Below, piece by piece: positions 22,812 to 31,307 of a stretch of DNA of 64,000 nt. Under the pieces are notes generated by a model. The model did not search any database. It had not been told where the DNA came from and saw nothing but the letters and a program-made list of their open reading frames with translations. Position numbers and translations under genes: made by a program. Location of the stretch: assembly GCF_001428665.1 (NCBI RefSeq), contig NZ_LMIJ01000004.1:147957-211956 (forward strand), given 5' to 3'. Origin of the DNA: Acidovorax sp. Root219 (GTDB lineage: Bacteria; Pseudomonadota; Gammaproteobacteria; Burkholderiales; Burkholderiaceae_C). Position 1 is the stretch's first letter. Each line of letters begins with the position of its first letter.

Positions 22812-23887
22812 TGCAGGAACCTCCGCATGGCAAGGCCGCACGATGTCAGATAGGACGGCGCCTCGCGCACCATTTTCTTGAGCCGTACCGAGCTTCCGAT
22901 TTCCATGCCATCAAAAGGATTGGCCAGACTGCAGGCGAAGCCTGTTTGCTGGGTGACCGCTTCCGTCAAGCCGGGCAGCGGAGCAGAACCGCCTGCCAAC
23001 ACGATGTGATCGATGCGGTTGTGCGGCGTGCTGGTGAAAAAGAATTGCAATGCCCGGGCGATTTCCTGGGCCATGTTGTCCACAAAGGGGCGCAACACGG
23101 CCGCCTGGTAATCCTCGGGCAGATCGCCATTGCGCTTCTTGTTCTCAGCCTCTTCCACTGAAAAACCATACTGCCGGACAATCAGCTGGGTCAGTTGCGC
23201 ACCGCCGAATGCCTGGTCGCGGTCATACACCACCTCGTCATTGCGAATGACCTGCATGCTGGTGGTCACGGCGCCCACCTCGAACAGTGCCACCAGGGCG
23301 TCAGTACCCTTGTTGGGCAAGGCTTCGATCAGGCGGCTGGCCGCCAGGCGGGAGGCATTCGATTCAATGTCCACCACCACCGGCTTGAGTCCGGCGGCTT
23401 CTGCCAGCCCCTGCCGGTCCTGCACTTTTTCCTTGCGGGATGCGGCAATGAGCACTTCCACATCACCCGGGGAACTCTTGCTGGGTCCTATGACACAAAA
23501 GTCCAGACTCACCTCGTCCAGAGAGAAAGGAATGTACTGATTTGCTTCAGACTCCACCTGTACTTCCAGCTCCTGCTCGGTCATGCCGCCGGGCAGCGTG
23601 ATCTTTTTGGTGATCACGGCCGAGGGCGGCAAAGCGAGCGCCACATTTTTGGTGCGGGTGCCGCTTTTCTTGACGAGGCGACGCAGGGCTTCCGCCACTT
23701 CGTCGAATTTTTCGATATTGCCATCGGTGATCCAGCCGCGTTCCAGCGGCTCGATGGCGCAGCGCTCAAGGACCAGGCCTCCCGCCTTGTCCCGCCCCAA
23801 CTCGACCAACTTGACGCTGGATGAGCTGATGTCGATACCCAGCAGAGGCGCAGCCTGGCGACTGAACAAAGATCCCGTTGAGATCAA
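22808..23887 (-). CDS. pilM: Type IV pilus assembly ATPase-like protein PilM
   Basis: 359-residue actin-like protein that forms a cytoplasmic ring at the base of the pilus machine. Actin-fold nucleotide motifs are visible: LLGIDISSSSVKLVELGRD at the start, VALFEVGAVTTSMQVI (phosphate 2) and HIVLAGGSAPLPGLTEAV (adenosine). It is the first gene of pilMNOPQ and lies divergently from ponA across 266 bases, the standard arrangement in beta- and gammaproteobacteria. Confidence 0.95.
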   Translation of the reverse strand: MISTGSLFSRQAAPLLGIDISSSSVKLVELGRDKAGGLVLERCAIEPLERGWITDGNIEKFDEVAEALRRLVKKSGTRTKNVALALPPSAVITKKITLPGGMTEQELEVQVESEANQYIPFSLDEVSLDFCVIGPSKSSPGDVEVLIAASRKEKVQDRQGLAEAAGLKPVVVDIESNASRLAASRLIEALPNKGTDALVALFEVGAVTTSMQVIRNDEVVYDRDQAFGGAQLTQLIVRQYGFSVEEAENKKRNGDLPEDYQAAVLRPFVDNMAQEIARALQFFFTSTPHNRIDHIVLAGGSAPLPGLTEAVTQQTGFACSLANPFDGMEIGSSVRLKKMVREAPSYLTSCGLAMRRFLQ

Positions 23888-24096
23888 GATGGGTCCCCTG
23901 TAACTTGTCTAAATGACGCAACAAAACTTAACACTTCACATGAATGCTATCAGTAAGATAGTTCACCGGCAAAGAATTTTCCCCATCTGATCTGTTCGAA
24001 GCGTTGCCAAAACCACACGATCTCCTGAGTGGCTTCTGCGCAATTGCAAGACCGCAAAGCGGCCGCCATGACCGTTGGTCGGGGCCTTTTGGTCGT

Positions 24097-24129
24097 TTGC
24101 ACTGAAAGAGGCTCCGACATTTTTATAAT
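24097..24129 (+). promoter_or_regulatory. Predicted ponA promoter (strong -10)
   Basis: A consensus TATAAT lies at 24124-24129. TTGCAC at 24097-24102 is the best -35 hexamer but is 21 bases away, longer than ideal. An inverted repeat (GCTCCGA at about 24111 / TCGGAGC at about 24144) brackets the -10. Confidence 0.45.
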
Positions 24130-24153
24130 GCAGGCTCCACCAATCGGAGCGAT

Positions 24154-26565
24154 ATGCCGCCGCCCTCTTCTTCTCAGCAAAAGCCAACCGACCCTTCGAC
24201 TGCCGCTTCCGCGCCCTCCCGCCCCACCTGGCTTCGCTGGTTGATTCGCTTCGTGCTGTGGACCACGGGTCTCGCCGTCGCGGGCGTGCTCGGGCTGCTG
24301 CTGACCATTGCGGTGGCGCTGTCGGTGGCCTACCCCAACCTGCCGGACATCTCCGATCTGGCGGACTATCGCCCCAAACTGCCTCTGCGGGTCTACTCCT
24401 CCGAGGGCGCGTTGCTGGGTGAATTCGGCGAAGAGCGACGCAACCTCACGCCCATCCAGGAGATCCCCAAGGTCATGAAGGACGCGGTGCTGGCCATTGA
24501 AGATTCGCGCTTCTTCCAGCATGGGGGTGTGGACTACAAGGGTGTGATTCGCGCCGCTCTGGCCAATCTGGGCCGCGTCAAAAGCCAAGGGGCTTCGACT
24601 ATCACAATGCAGGTGGCGCGCAATGTTTATCTGTCCTCAGAAAAAACATTTACTCGCAAAATTTACGAAATATTACTGACATTCAAGCTGGAGCATATGT
24701 TGACCAAGGACCAGATCCTTGAGATTTACATGAACCAGATTTACCTGGGCAACCGCGCCTATGGATTTTCTGCGGCTGCAGAGGCTTACTTCGGCAAACC
24801 ACTTAAATCCATTTCGATTGCCGAAGCAGCCATGCTAGCCGGCCTGCCCAAGGCGCCTTCAGCCTACAACCCCATCAGCAACCCCAAGCGTGCCCGCTCG
24901 CGCCAGCTGTACATCATCGAGCGCATGGAAGAAAACGGCTTCATCACCGCGCAGGAAGCCATCGCCGCCAAGAAGGAAGACCTCAAGATCCGCAGCGGCC
25001 CGGATGCCACCCGCATCCATGCCGAGTACGTGGCCGAAATGGCGCGCCAACTCATTTTCACGCAGTATGGCAACGAGGCCTATACCCGGGGCCTGAACGT
25101 GTACACCACCCTGAATGCGGGGGAGCAGGAAGCTGCCTACACCGCGCTGCGCCGAGGCATCATGGACTATGAGCGCCGCCAGCAGTACCGCGGCCCCGAA
25201 AAGTTCGTGGCACTGCCCACCGCCGCCCAGGAAGTCGAAGATGCCGTGGACGATGCACTGGCCAACCACCCCGACAACGGTGACGTGCTGGCAGCCGTGG
25301 TTCTGGAAGCCGGGCCGCGCAAGATCGTTGCCGCCAGAGCCAATGGCGACAATCTGGAGATCACGGGTGACGGCCTGAAGCCAGCCCAGTCTGGCCTCAG
25401 CGACAAGGCACCGCCCAATATCAAGATCCGCCGCGGCGCCGTGATCCGCGTGGTCAAGACCCCCAAGGGCGCCTGGGAGATCACCCAGTTGCCCGAGGTC
25501 GAGGGTGCGTTCGTCGCCCTCGACCCCCGCAATGGATCCATCCGCGCGCTGGTGGGTGGCTTTGACTTCGACAAGAACAAGTTCAACCATGCGGCCCAGG
25601 CCTGGCGCCAGCCCGGCTCCAGCTTCAAGCCGTTCATCTACTCGGCGGCGCTGGAAAAGGGCTTCACCCCTGCCACGGTGATCAACGACGCCCCGCTGTT
25701 TTTTGACGCGGGCACCACCGGCGGCCAGCCCTGGGAACCCAAGAACTACGACGGCAAGTACGACGGCCCCATGACCATGCGCACGGGCCTCGCGAAGTCC
25801 AAGAACATGATCTCCATCCGCATCCTGCAGGCCGTGGGCCCCAAGACCGCGCAGGAATGGGTGTCGCGCTTTGGCTTCGATGCCGAGAAGCACCCCGCCT
25901 ACCTGACCATGGCCTTGGGCGCGGGCTCGGTCACACCACTGCAGATGGCCTCGGCCTACTCGGTGTTCGCCAACGGCGGCTACCGCGTGAACCCCTGGCT
26001 GATCGCCAAGGTCACGGACCACAAGGGCCGCGTCATCTCTGAAGTCACGCCACCAGCAGTGTCCGAATTGCCGCGCGCCATCGACGCACGCAACGCCTTC
26101 GTGATGAACAGCCTGCTGCAGGAGGTCACCCGCTCCGGCACCGCCGCGCGCGCGCAGGGCACGCTGAAGCGCCCGGACATCGGCGGCAAGACGGGCACCA
26201 CCAACGATTCGGTGGATGCCTGGTTCGCCGGTTACCAGTCGACCATCGCCGCAGTGACCTGGATCGGCTACGACACGCCGCGCAACCTGGGAAGCCGCGA
26301 AACCGGCGGCGGCCTGAGCCTTCCGGTGTGGATCAGCTTCATGGAACGCGCGCTCAAGGGCGTTCCAGTGAGCGAACCGGTCGTGCCGCCCGGTGTGGTG
26401 AACGTCGGCGGAGAATGGTTCTACGAGGAATATGCGCGCAACGCAGGCATTGCCAGCGTGGGACTGGAAGAGCAGCAGCGCACCAGCGGTGGACCCGATG
26501 TGGCGCCGCATGCGCAGCCACCGACGGAAGAGCGCAACCGCATCCTCGACCTGTTTCGCAATTGA
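24154..26565 (+). CDS. Penicillin-binding protein 1A (bifunctional transglycosylase/transpeptidase)
   Basis: 803-residue class A PBP that polymerises and cross-links peptidoglycan. It has a Pro/Ser-rich cytoplasmic tail, a transmembrane helix at about 28-52, then the GT51 domain with VMKDAVLAIEDSRFFQHGGV (catalytic Glu), GASTITMQVARNVYLS and EIYMNQIYLGNRAYGFSAAA. The transpeptidase domain has the SxxK nucleophile in QPGSSFKPFIYSA (about 489), the SxN in AKSKNMISIRI and KTG in GGKTGTTNDSVDAW (about 678). An OB-like insertion separates the domains, as in PBP1A/MrcA. A short A/T-rich stretch interrupts the coding region near 24600-24700. Usual gene names are mrcA/ponA. Confidence 0.94.
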   Translation: MPPPSSSQQKPTDPSTAASAPSRPTWLRWLIRFVLWTTGLAVAGVLGLLLTIAVALSVAYPNLPDISDLADYRPKLPLRVYSSEGALLGEFGEERRNLTPIQEIPKVMKDAVLAIEDSRFFQHGGVDYKGVIRAALANLGRVKSQGASTITMQVARNVYLSSEKTFTRKIYEILLTFKLEHMLTKDQILEIYMNQIYLGNRAYGFSAAAEAYFGKPLKSISIAEAAMLAGLPKAPSAYNPISNPKRARSRQLYIIERMEENGFITAQEAIAAKKEDLKIRSGPDATRIHAEYVAEMARQLIFTQYGNEAYTRGLNVYTTLNAGEQEAAYTALRRGIMDYERRQQYRGPEKFVALPTAAQEVEDAVDDALANHPDNGDVLAAVVLEAGPRKIVAARANGDNLEITGDGLKPAQSGLSDKAPPNIKIRRGAVIRVVKTPKGAWEITQLPEVEGAFVALDPRNGSIRALVGGFDFDKNKFNHAAQAWRQPGSSFKPFIYSAALEKGFTPATVINDAPLFFDAGTTGGQPWEPKNYDGKYDGPMTMRTGLAKSKNMISIRILQAVGPKTAQEWVSRFGFDAEKHPAYLTMALGAGSVTPLQMASAYSVFANGGYRVNPWLIAKVTDHKGRVISEVTPPAVSELPRAIDARNAFVMNSLLQEVTRSGTAARAQGTLKRPDIGGKTGTTNDSVDAWFAGYQSTIAAVTWIGYDTPRNLGSRETGGGLSLPVWISFMERALKGVPVSEPVVPPGVVNVGGEWFYEEYARNAGIASVGLEEQQRTSGGPDVAPHAQPPTEERNRILDLFRN

Positions 26566-26583
26566 TAGCCACCGCTTGAGATC

Positions 26584-26606
26584 AAGGGCCGCCGCGTGCG
26601 GCCCTT
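26584..26606. terminator. Terminator between the convergent PBP1A and cyaY genes
   Basis: A 9-bp perfect stem (AAGGGCCGC / GCGGCCCTT) with a 5-base loop; the plus strand then reads TCCC. It can serve both converging genes, though the T run is short. Confidence 0.65.
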
Positions 26607-26635
26607 TCCCATTGCGCGCGGCTGGTTCGCGCGCG

Positions 26636-26965
26636 TCAGGCGGAAAAGGCCAGCGGCATCCCCGACTGGGTGCGCGCATCCTCGGTCAGCCGCGCAAAGA
26701 ACTCGCCACCCCCCTTGGTGTCCTGCCATGCCGAGCCATCGAACTTGTAGTGGTAGCCGCCGGACTTCGCGGCCATCCACACCTCGTGCAGCGGTTTTTG
26801 CAGGTTGATGACGATCTGGCTGCGGTTCGCGAAGCTCAACGTGATCATGCCGCCCGAGCGCTGGTTGTCGATGTCGGCGTCTGTGGTGTCATTGAGTTCA
26901 TCGCAACTGCGCTCAACGGCCGCCAGCAGTTTCTCGGCATGGTCCTGAAATTCAAGGTCAGTCAT
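26636..26965 (-). CDS. cyaY: Iron donor protein CyaY (frataxin)
   Basis: 109-residue frataxin from ATG 26965 ([20 protein letters not shown]). The acidic helix 1 (about 14-30) supplies iron ligands. The beta-sheet core [21 protein letters not shown] and [19 protein letters not shown] is typical. It delivers or senses iron for Fe-S cluster assembly. The in-frame extension to 26995 is rejected because it would run into the divergent lptM start 12 bases away. Confidence 0.94.
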   Translation of the reverse strand: MTDLEFQDHAEKLLAAVERSCDELNDTTDADIDNQRSGGMITLSFANRSQIVINLQKPLHEVWMAAKSGGYHYKFDGSAWQDTKGGGEFFARLTEDARTQSGMPLAFSA

Positions 26966-26977
26966 TACAATTCGCGC

Positions 26978-27187
26978 ATGTTGAAAGCATCCCAAATTCT
27001 AGTCAGGACGCTTGTCCTTGCTGCCAGTGCGGCGGCCATCGTGGGTTGCGGTCAGCGCGGCCCGCTGTTCCTGCCCTCCGGTCCCGCGGCCGCGCAGCGC
27101 GCCACTCTGCCCGAAACCCTCACGCCTGGCGCCAGCCCATCGACCGCCACGTCAGCGCCCCAGGCACCCGCTTCCACGGCACGCTGA
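26978..27187 (+). CDS. lptM: LptM (YifL-like) small lipoprotein
   Basis: 69 residues. It has a signal peptide, the lipobox IVGC and the family signature [10 protein letters not shown] directly after the lipidated Cys, then a low-complexity Pro/Ala/Thr tail. LptM assists maturation of the LptDE lipopolysaccharide translocon in E. coli. It is divergent from cyaY with only 12 bases between the start codons, the conserved pairing. The usual downstream partner lysA is not here. Confidence 0.85.
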   Translation: MLKASQILVRTLVLAASAAAIVGCGQRGPLFLPSGPAAAQRATLPETLTPGASPSTATSAPQAPASTAR

Positions 27188-27305
27188 CCCGGGGCTTCGG
27201 GAGCCGGGCGCTCCCGGCCTCTCATTGCCCATGGCTTGATTTCCATCAAGCCGCCTGGCCATGCGCCGTCCTACAGTCGGTTTTTCACTGCACTGCAGCA
27301 TTGCC

Positions 27306-28130
27306 ATGGCCATCGAACTGTACCGAGACAAGAACCACGCCTGCCTGATGTTCACCGATCTGATCGAGGAGGATGGCCAGGCGGTACAGGCCAACCAGTT
27401 CCTGATCGTCGACGACGGCACCGGGGCCATCATCGACCCCGGCGGCAACCTCGCATTCAACGAGCTGTTCATGGGCATGACCCAGCACTTCCCGCCGCAC
27501 AAGCTGTCCTACCTGATCGCCTCGCACGCCGACCCGGACATCATCGCCTCGCTGGACCGCTGGATGACCAGCACCAAGGCCTCGCTGGTGATCTCGCGCG
27601 TCTGGGAGCGCTTCGCGCCCCATTTCACCAAGGTCGGCAAGACCGAGAACCGGGTGATCGGCGTGCCCGACAGCGGCGGCCGGCTGCCGCTGGGCCGCAG
27701 CGAGCTGATTCTGCTGCCCGCGCATTTCCTGCACTCCGAAGGCAATTTCCACTTCTACGACCCCATCAGCCGCATCCTGTTCACGGGCGACCTGGCCGTA
27801 TCGATGACCTCGGGTGCGGAAGCCGGCATTCCCGTCACCGATCTGGCTGCGCACATTCCGCGCATGGAGGGCTTCCACCGCCGCTACATGGTCTCAAACA
27901 AGATCCTGCGGCTGTGGGTGCGCATGGCGCGGCAGTTGGACATTGCCATGCTCGTGCCGCAGCATGGCGCCCCCATCCTGGGCAAGAAGGCCATCAACGA
28001 CTTCTTCGACTGGGTGGAGAACCTGATGTGCGGCATCGACCTCTTCGACGACCGTGCATACCAGATCCCGACGGCCTTCATCGACCCCGTCACCCGGCAG
28101 ATGCGGCCTGCGCTGCGTGCCGTCGGCTGA
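27306..28130 (+). CDS. MBL-fold protein, flavodiiron (ODP)-like domain
   Basis: 274 residues from ATG 27306. It resembles the metallo-beta-lactamase-like diiron domain of flavodiiron proteins (QFLIVDDGTGAIIDPGG, LIASHADPDIIASLDRWM, LLPAHFLHSEGNFHFYDPIS, LFTGDLAVSM and MLVPQHGAPILG). The H-x-D-P motif replaces the canonical HxHxDH, while His in AHFLHSEGN, Asp in TGDL and His in PQHGAP remain. There is no flavodoxin domain, so it is a stand-alone ODP-type protein. Oxygen or redox sensing, or reduction, is plausible by family but not shown. The gene stands alone between lptM and the msr genes. Confidence 0.8.
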   Translation: MAIELYRDKNHACLMFTDLIEEDGQAVQANQFLIVDDGTGAIIDPGGNLAFNELFMGMTQHFPPHKLSYLIASHADPDIIASLDRWMTSTKASLVISRVWERFAPHFTKVGKTENRVIGVPDSGGRLPLGRSELILLPAHFLHSEGNFHFYDPISRILFTGDLAVSMTSGAEAGIPVTDLAAHIPRMEGFHRRYMVSNKILRLWVRMARQLDIAMLVPQHGAPILGKKAINDFFDWVENLMCGIDLFDDRAYQIPTAFIDPVTRQMRPALRAVG

Positions 28131-28137
28131 GACGCCG

Positions 28138-28794
28138 CTAGCGCTGCGTAGCGGCACCTTGCCGCGCTGCTGCGATGCCGGCAGCCGCCTTGGCTGCCCG
28201 CTTGCGCAAGGCCTGCCACACCCGCCAGCCCAGCAGCACCGCCAGGATGGCCGCGTACACCGCCACCTCGCCGAAGTTGTTCTTGCCAGCGCGCATCCAG
28301 AAGAAGTGCAGGATCGCCAGGCCCGCCACGGCATACACCGTGCGGTGCAGCACCTGCCAGCGCTTGGCACCCAGCGCGCGGATGGCGCGGTTGAAGGAGG
28401 TGCCCGCCATCAGGGAGAGCAGCACGAACGCCAGGAAACCCACCAGGATGAAAGGCCGCTTGGCAATATCCACGGCAATGTCGTTTACCTCGAAGCCCAT
28501 GTCGAACCAGCTGTAGCTCAGCAGGTGCAGCAGCGCATAGAAGAACACGAACACCCCCAGCATGCGCCGAAAGCGCGCCAATTGGGGTGTGGACGTCATG
28601 ACGCGGACAGGCGTCACCGCCAGCACCAGGCACAGCGCACGCAGGGTCCAGTCGCCCGTGGCGCGGATCAGCGCCTCGGCCGGATTCGCACCCAGTTGGT
28701 TGGCCACCGTGGCATACACCAGCCACGCCAGCGGCAGCAGGCACAGCACGAACACCACAGGCTTGGCCAAGGGGTGGAGCAGGAACTTTCGCAT
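28138..28794 (-). CDS. msrQ: MsrQ haem-binding membrane subunit of the MsrPQ system
   Basis: 218 residues with about six transmembrane helices and haem-ligand histidines in FYALLHLLSYSWFD and WQVLHRTVYAVAGLAILHFF. MsrQ passes electrons from the respiratory quinone pool or flavins to periplasmic MsrP. I use ATG 28794 (MRKFLLHPLAKPVVFVLCLL); a GTG at 28815, eight bases after the msrP stop, is an alternative. The longer open frame to 29379 overlaps msrP and is not a gene. The C-terminal tail is Ala/Arg-rich. Confidence 0.88.
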   Translation of the reverse strand: MRKFLLHPLAKPVVFVLCLLPLAWLVYATVANQLGANPAEALIRATGDWTLRALCLVLAVTPVRVMTSTPQLARFRRMLGVFVFFYALLHLLSYSWFDMGFEVNDIAVDIAKRPFILVGFLAFVLLSLMAGTSFNRAIRALGAKRWQVLHRTVYAVAGLAILHFFWMRAGKNNFGEVAVYAAILAVLLGWRVWQALRKRAAKAAAGIAAARQGAATQR

Positions 28795-28823
28795 GGCGGC
28801 GAAGGGGTCGGTCACAGGCGGGT

Positions 28824-29822
28824 TCAGAAAAATTTCTTGAGGTCCATGCCCGCGTACAGCTGGCCGACCTGGGCCTCGTAGCCGTTGAACATCAGCGTCT
28901 TGCGCTTCTTGGCGAACAACCCATCCTCGCCAATGCGCCGCTCGGTCGCCTGGCTCCATCGGGGGTGGTCTACCGTGGGGTTCACGTTTGAATAGAAGCC
29001 GTACTCCTGCTGCGCCGCCTTGTTCCAGGCCGTACCCGGTTCCTTGTCCGTGAAGCGGATCTTGACAATGCTCTTGGCGCTCTTGAAGCCGTACTTCCAT
29101 GGCACCACCAGGCGCACCGGCGCGCCGTTCTGGTTGGGCAGCACTTCGCCGTACATGCCGAAGGCCAGCAGGGTCAGCGGGTGCATGGCCTCGTCCATGC
29201 GCAAGCCTTCCACATAGGGCCAGTCGAGCACGCGCGAGCCCACAAAAGGCATGGTGGCCTTGTCCGCCAGGGTGACGAACTCCACGTACTTGGCGCTGCC
29301 CTGCGGTTCCACGCGCTTGATGAGTTCGGCCAGCGAATAGCCCACCCACGGGATCACCATCGACCAGCCCTCCACGCAACGCAGGCGGTAGATGCGCTCT
29401 TCCTGCGCGCTCAGCTTTAGCAGGTCTTCGATGCCGTACTTGCCCGGCTTCTTCACCAGCCCCTCCACTTCCACTGTCCAGGGCGAGGTCTTGAGGGTGT
29501 GCGCATTGCGCGCCGGGTCGGCCTTGTCGGTACCGAACTCGTAGAAATTGTTGTAGGTGCTGGCGTCCTTGTAGTCGGTTACCTTCTCCATCGACACCGC
29601 GCCCGCCACGGACGATTTGCTGCCCGCCAGCGCTGTCAGCTTGCCGGGCCGGGCGGGGGCCTGCGCCAGGGCTTCGCGGCCGGCCCAGGCGGCCATTGCC
29701 GCACCGGCTGCACCACCGGCCATCAGGCGCAGTATGTCGCGGCGCCCTTCGTAGGCTGCGCGCGGCGTGATGTCGGAGGAATGCGGGTGGTTGAAACCCG
29801 AGTCGCGGGAGTGAAATGGCAT
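28824..29822 (-). CDS. msrP: MsrP molybdopterin methionine sulfoxide reductase catalytic subunit
   Basis: 332-residue periplasmic enzyme that repairs methionine sulfoxide in envelope proteins. The N-terminus carries a twin-arginine signal ([20 protein letters not shown]). The Mo-ligand cysteine is in [20 protein letters not shown]; other family blocks are [20 protein letters not shown] and [20 protein letters not shown]. It is followed directly by msrQ, forming the standard msrPQ operon. Confidence 0.93.
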   Translation of the reverse strand: MPFHSRDSGFNHPHSSDITPRAAYEGRRDILRLMAGGAAGAAMAAWAGREALAQAPARPGKLTALAGSKSSVAGAVSMEKVTDYKDASTYNNFYEFGTDKADPARNAHTLKTSPWTVEVEGLVKKPGKYGIEDLLKLSAQEERIYRLRCVEGWSMVIPWVGYSLAELIKRVEPQGSAKYVEFVTLADKATMPFVGSRVLDWPYVEGLRMDEAMHPLTLLAFGMYGEVLPNQNGAPVRLVVPWKYGFKSAKSIVKIRFTDKEPGTAWNKAAQQEYGFYSNVNPTVDHPRWSQATERRIGEDGLFAKKRKTLMFNGYEAQVGQLYAGMDLKKFF

Positions 29823-29966
29823 GTGGGGCTCCGGTCAGGCGGTGATGGAATCGTCTACGGGTAGAGCGATACCACCCCTAGTTCGTTCCAAATACGGATC
29901 AGGTTACACCGTGGATGCAATCTTTGCAGGACCCGCTCCCCGTATCCTGCGCCTCGCGTGCTCGTC

Positions 29967-31307
29967 CTACAGCGTACCGTAGCTGTGCAGCCCGCTCAGA
30001 AACATGTTGACCCCGAGGAAGGCGAAGGTCGTGACCGCCAGGCCCACCAGAGCCCACCAGGCCGACACCGTGCCACGCAGGCCCTTCATGAGGCGCATGT
30101 GCAGCCAGGCGGCGTAGTTGAGCCAGACGATCAGCGCCCAGGTCTCCTTGGGGTCCCAGCTCCAGTAGCCGCCCCAGGCCTCGGCCGCCCACAGCGCGCC
30201 CAGCACCGTGGCAATGGTGAAGAACGCAAAGCCCACGGCGATGGCCTTGTACATCACATCGTCCAGGATCTCGAACGAAGGCAGGCGCTCGGCGATGCGC
30301 TTGCGCCCCAGCAGGATGCCGGCCACGATCAGCGCCGAGATGCCGAAGTACACCATCCAGTAGCTGCCGCCGTTCTCCGTCGCGCCCTGGCGGAACACGA
30401 TGGGCTCGAAACACAGCACCACGCCCAGCAGCCACAGCGGCGCCAGCTTGTACCAGCGCGTCTCCTTGGCCTGCTGCTTGATCAGGTAGGCAAACGCCAC
30501 CATGGCCGACAGCGCGAACGTGCCGTAGCCGATGAAGTTGGCCGGCACGTGCAGCTTCATCCACCAGCTCTTGAGCGCAGGCACCAGCGGCTGGATCTCG
30601 TGCGCCTCGCGCACCACCGTGTACCACAGCAGAAAGCCCACGGCCGCACTCACCACCAGCATCACGAAGCCACCCAGGGCGCGTGTCTTGTACTGGGCTT
30701 CGTAGTACAGGTAGAAGGCAGCCGTCATCCAGCAGAACAGCACGAACACCTCGTACAGGTTGCTCACCGGGATGTGGCCGATGTCGGGCCCGATCAGGTA
30801 GCTCTCGTACCAGCGCACCAGAGTGCCGATCAGTGCCATGCCCACGGCCACCCAGGCCAGGCGCGAGCCGATCAGGTTCATGGTGTGGCCCTCGCCCCGC
30901 GCGAACATGCCAATCCAGTAGAACGCCGTGCTCATGAAGAACAGCATGCTCATCCACAGGATGGCCGACTGGCTCGACAGGAAGTACTTGAGCCCGAACA
31001 CCGTGTCGGCGCGCGCCAGGCTGCCCGCCCCATCGACCTGGTACAGGCCGATGGCCATCAACGCCACCGCGGTCACCACCAGCATCAGCGTGCGCAGCGG
31101 GCGCCAAAACCAGCCCAGCCAGATGGTCGAGGGAATGGCCCCGAGCAGGATTCCCTTTTCGTACACATCCATGAAGTTGCCATAGCGCTGCAGCGCATAC
31201 AGCGCCCCCACAGCGACGATGGCCGCAAAGGCCCAGTCCAGCCAGTTGCGGCGGGAGAAGAACCCTTCGTTCAGGGTGATCGTGGTGTTGCGGGTGGCCG
31301 TGTTCAT
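29967..31307 (-). CDS. ccsB: Cytochrome c biogenesis protein CcsB (CcsA/ResC-type haem handler)
   Basis: 446 residues with about eight membrane helices. The tryptophan-rich WWD haem-binding signature is AEAWGGYWSWDPKETWALIV, followed by WLNYAAWLHMRLMKG, with further conserved His in this half. With ResB it forms the System II (Ccs) haem exporter and cytochrome c synthase. The ATG overlaps the resB stop by four bases. The naming of this polytopic subunit varies (ccsA, ccsB, resC). Confidence 0.9.
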   Translation of the reverse strand: MNTATRNTTITLNEGFFSRRNWLDWAFAAIVAVGALYALQRYGNFMDVYEKGILLGAIPSTIWLGWFWRPLRTLMLVVTAVALMAIGLYQVDGAGSLARADTVFGLKYFLSSQSAILWMSMLFFMSTAFYWIGMFARGEGHTMNLIGSRLAWVAVGMALIGTLVRWYESYLIGPDIGHIPVSNLYEVFVLFCWMTAAFYLYYEAQYKTRALGGFVMLVVSAAVGFLLWYTVVREAHEIQPLVPALKSWWMKLHVPANFIGYGTFALSAMVAFAYLIKQQAKETRWYKLAPLWLLGVVLCFEPIVFRQGATENGGSYWMVYFGISALIVAGILLGRKRIAERLPSFEILDDVMYKAIAVGFAFFTIATVLGALWAAEAWGGYWSWDPKETWALIVWLNYAAWLHMRLMKGLRGTVSAWWALVGLAVTTFAFLGVNMFLSGLHSYGTL

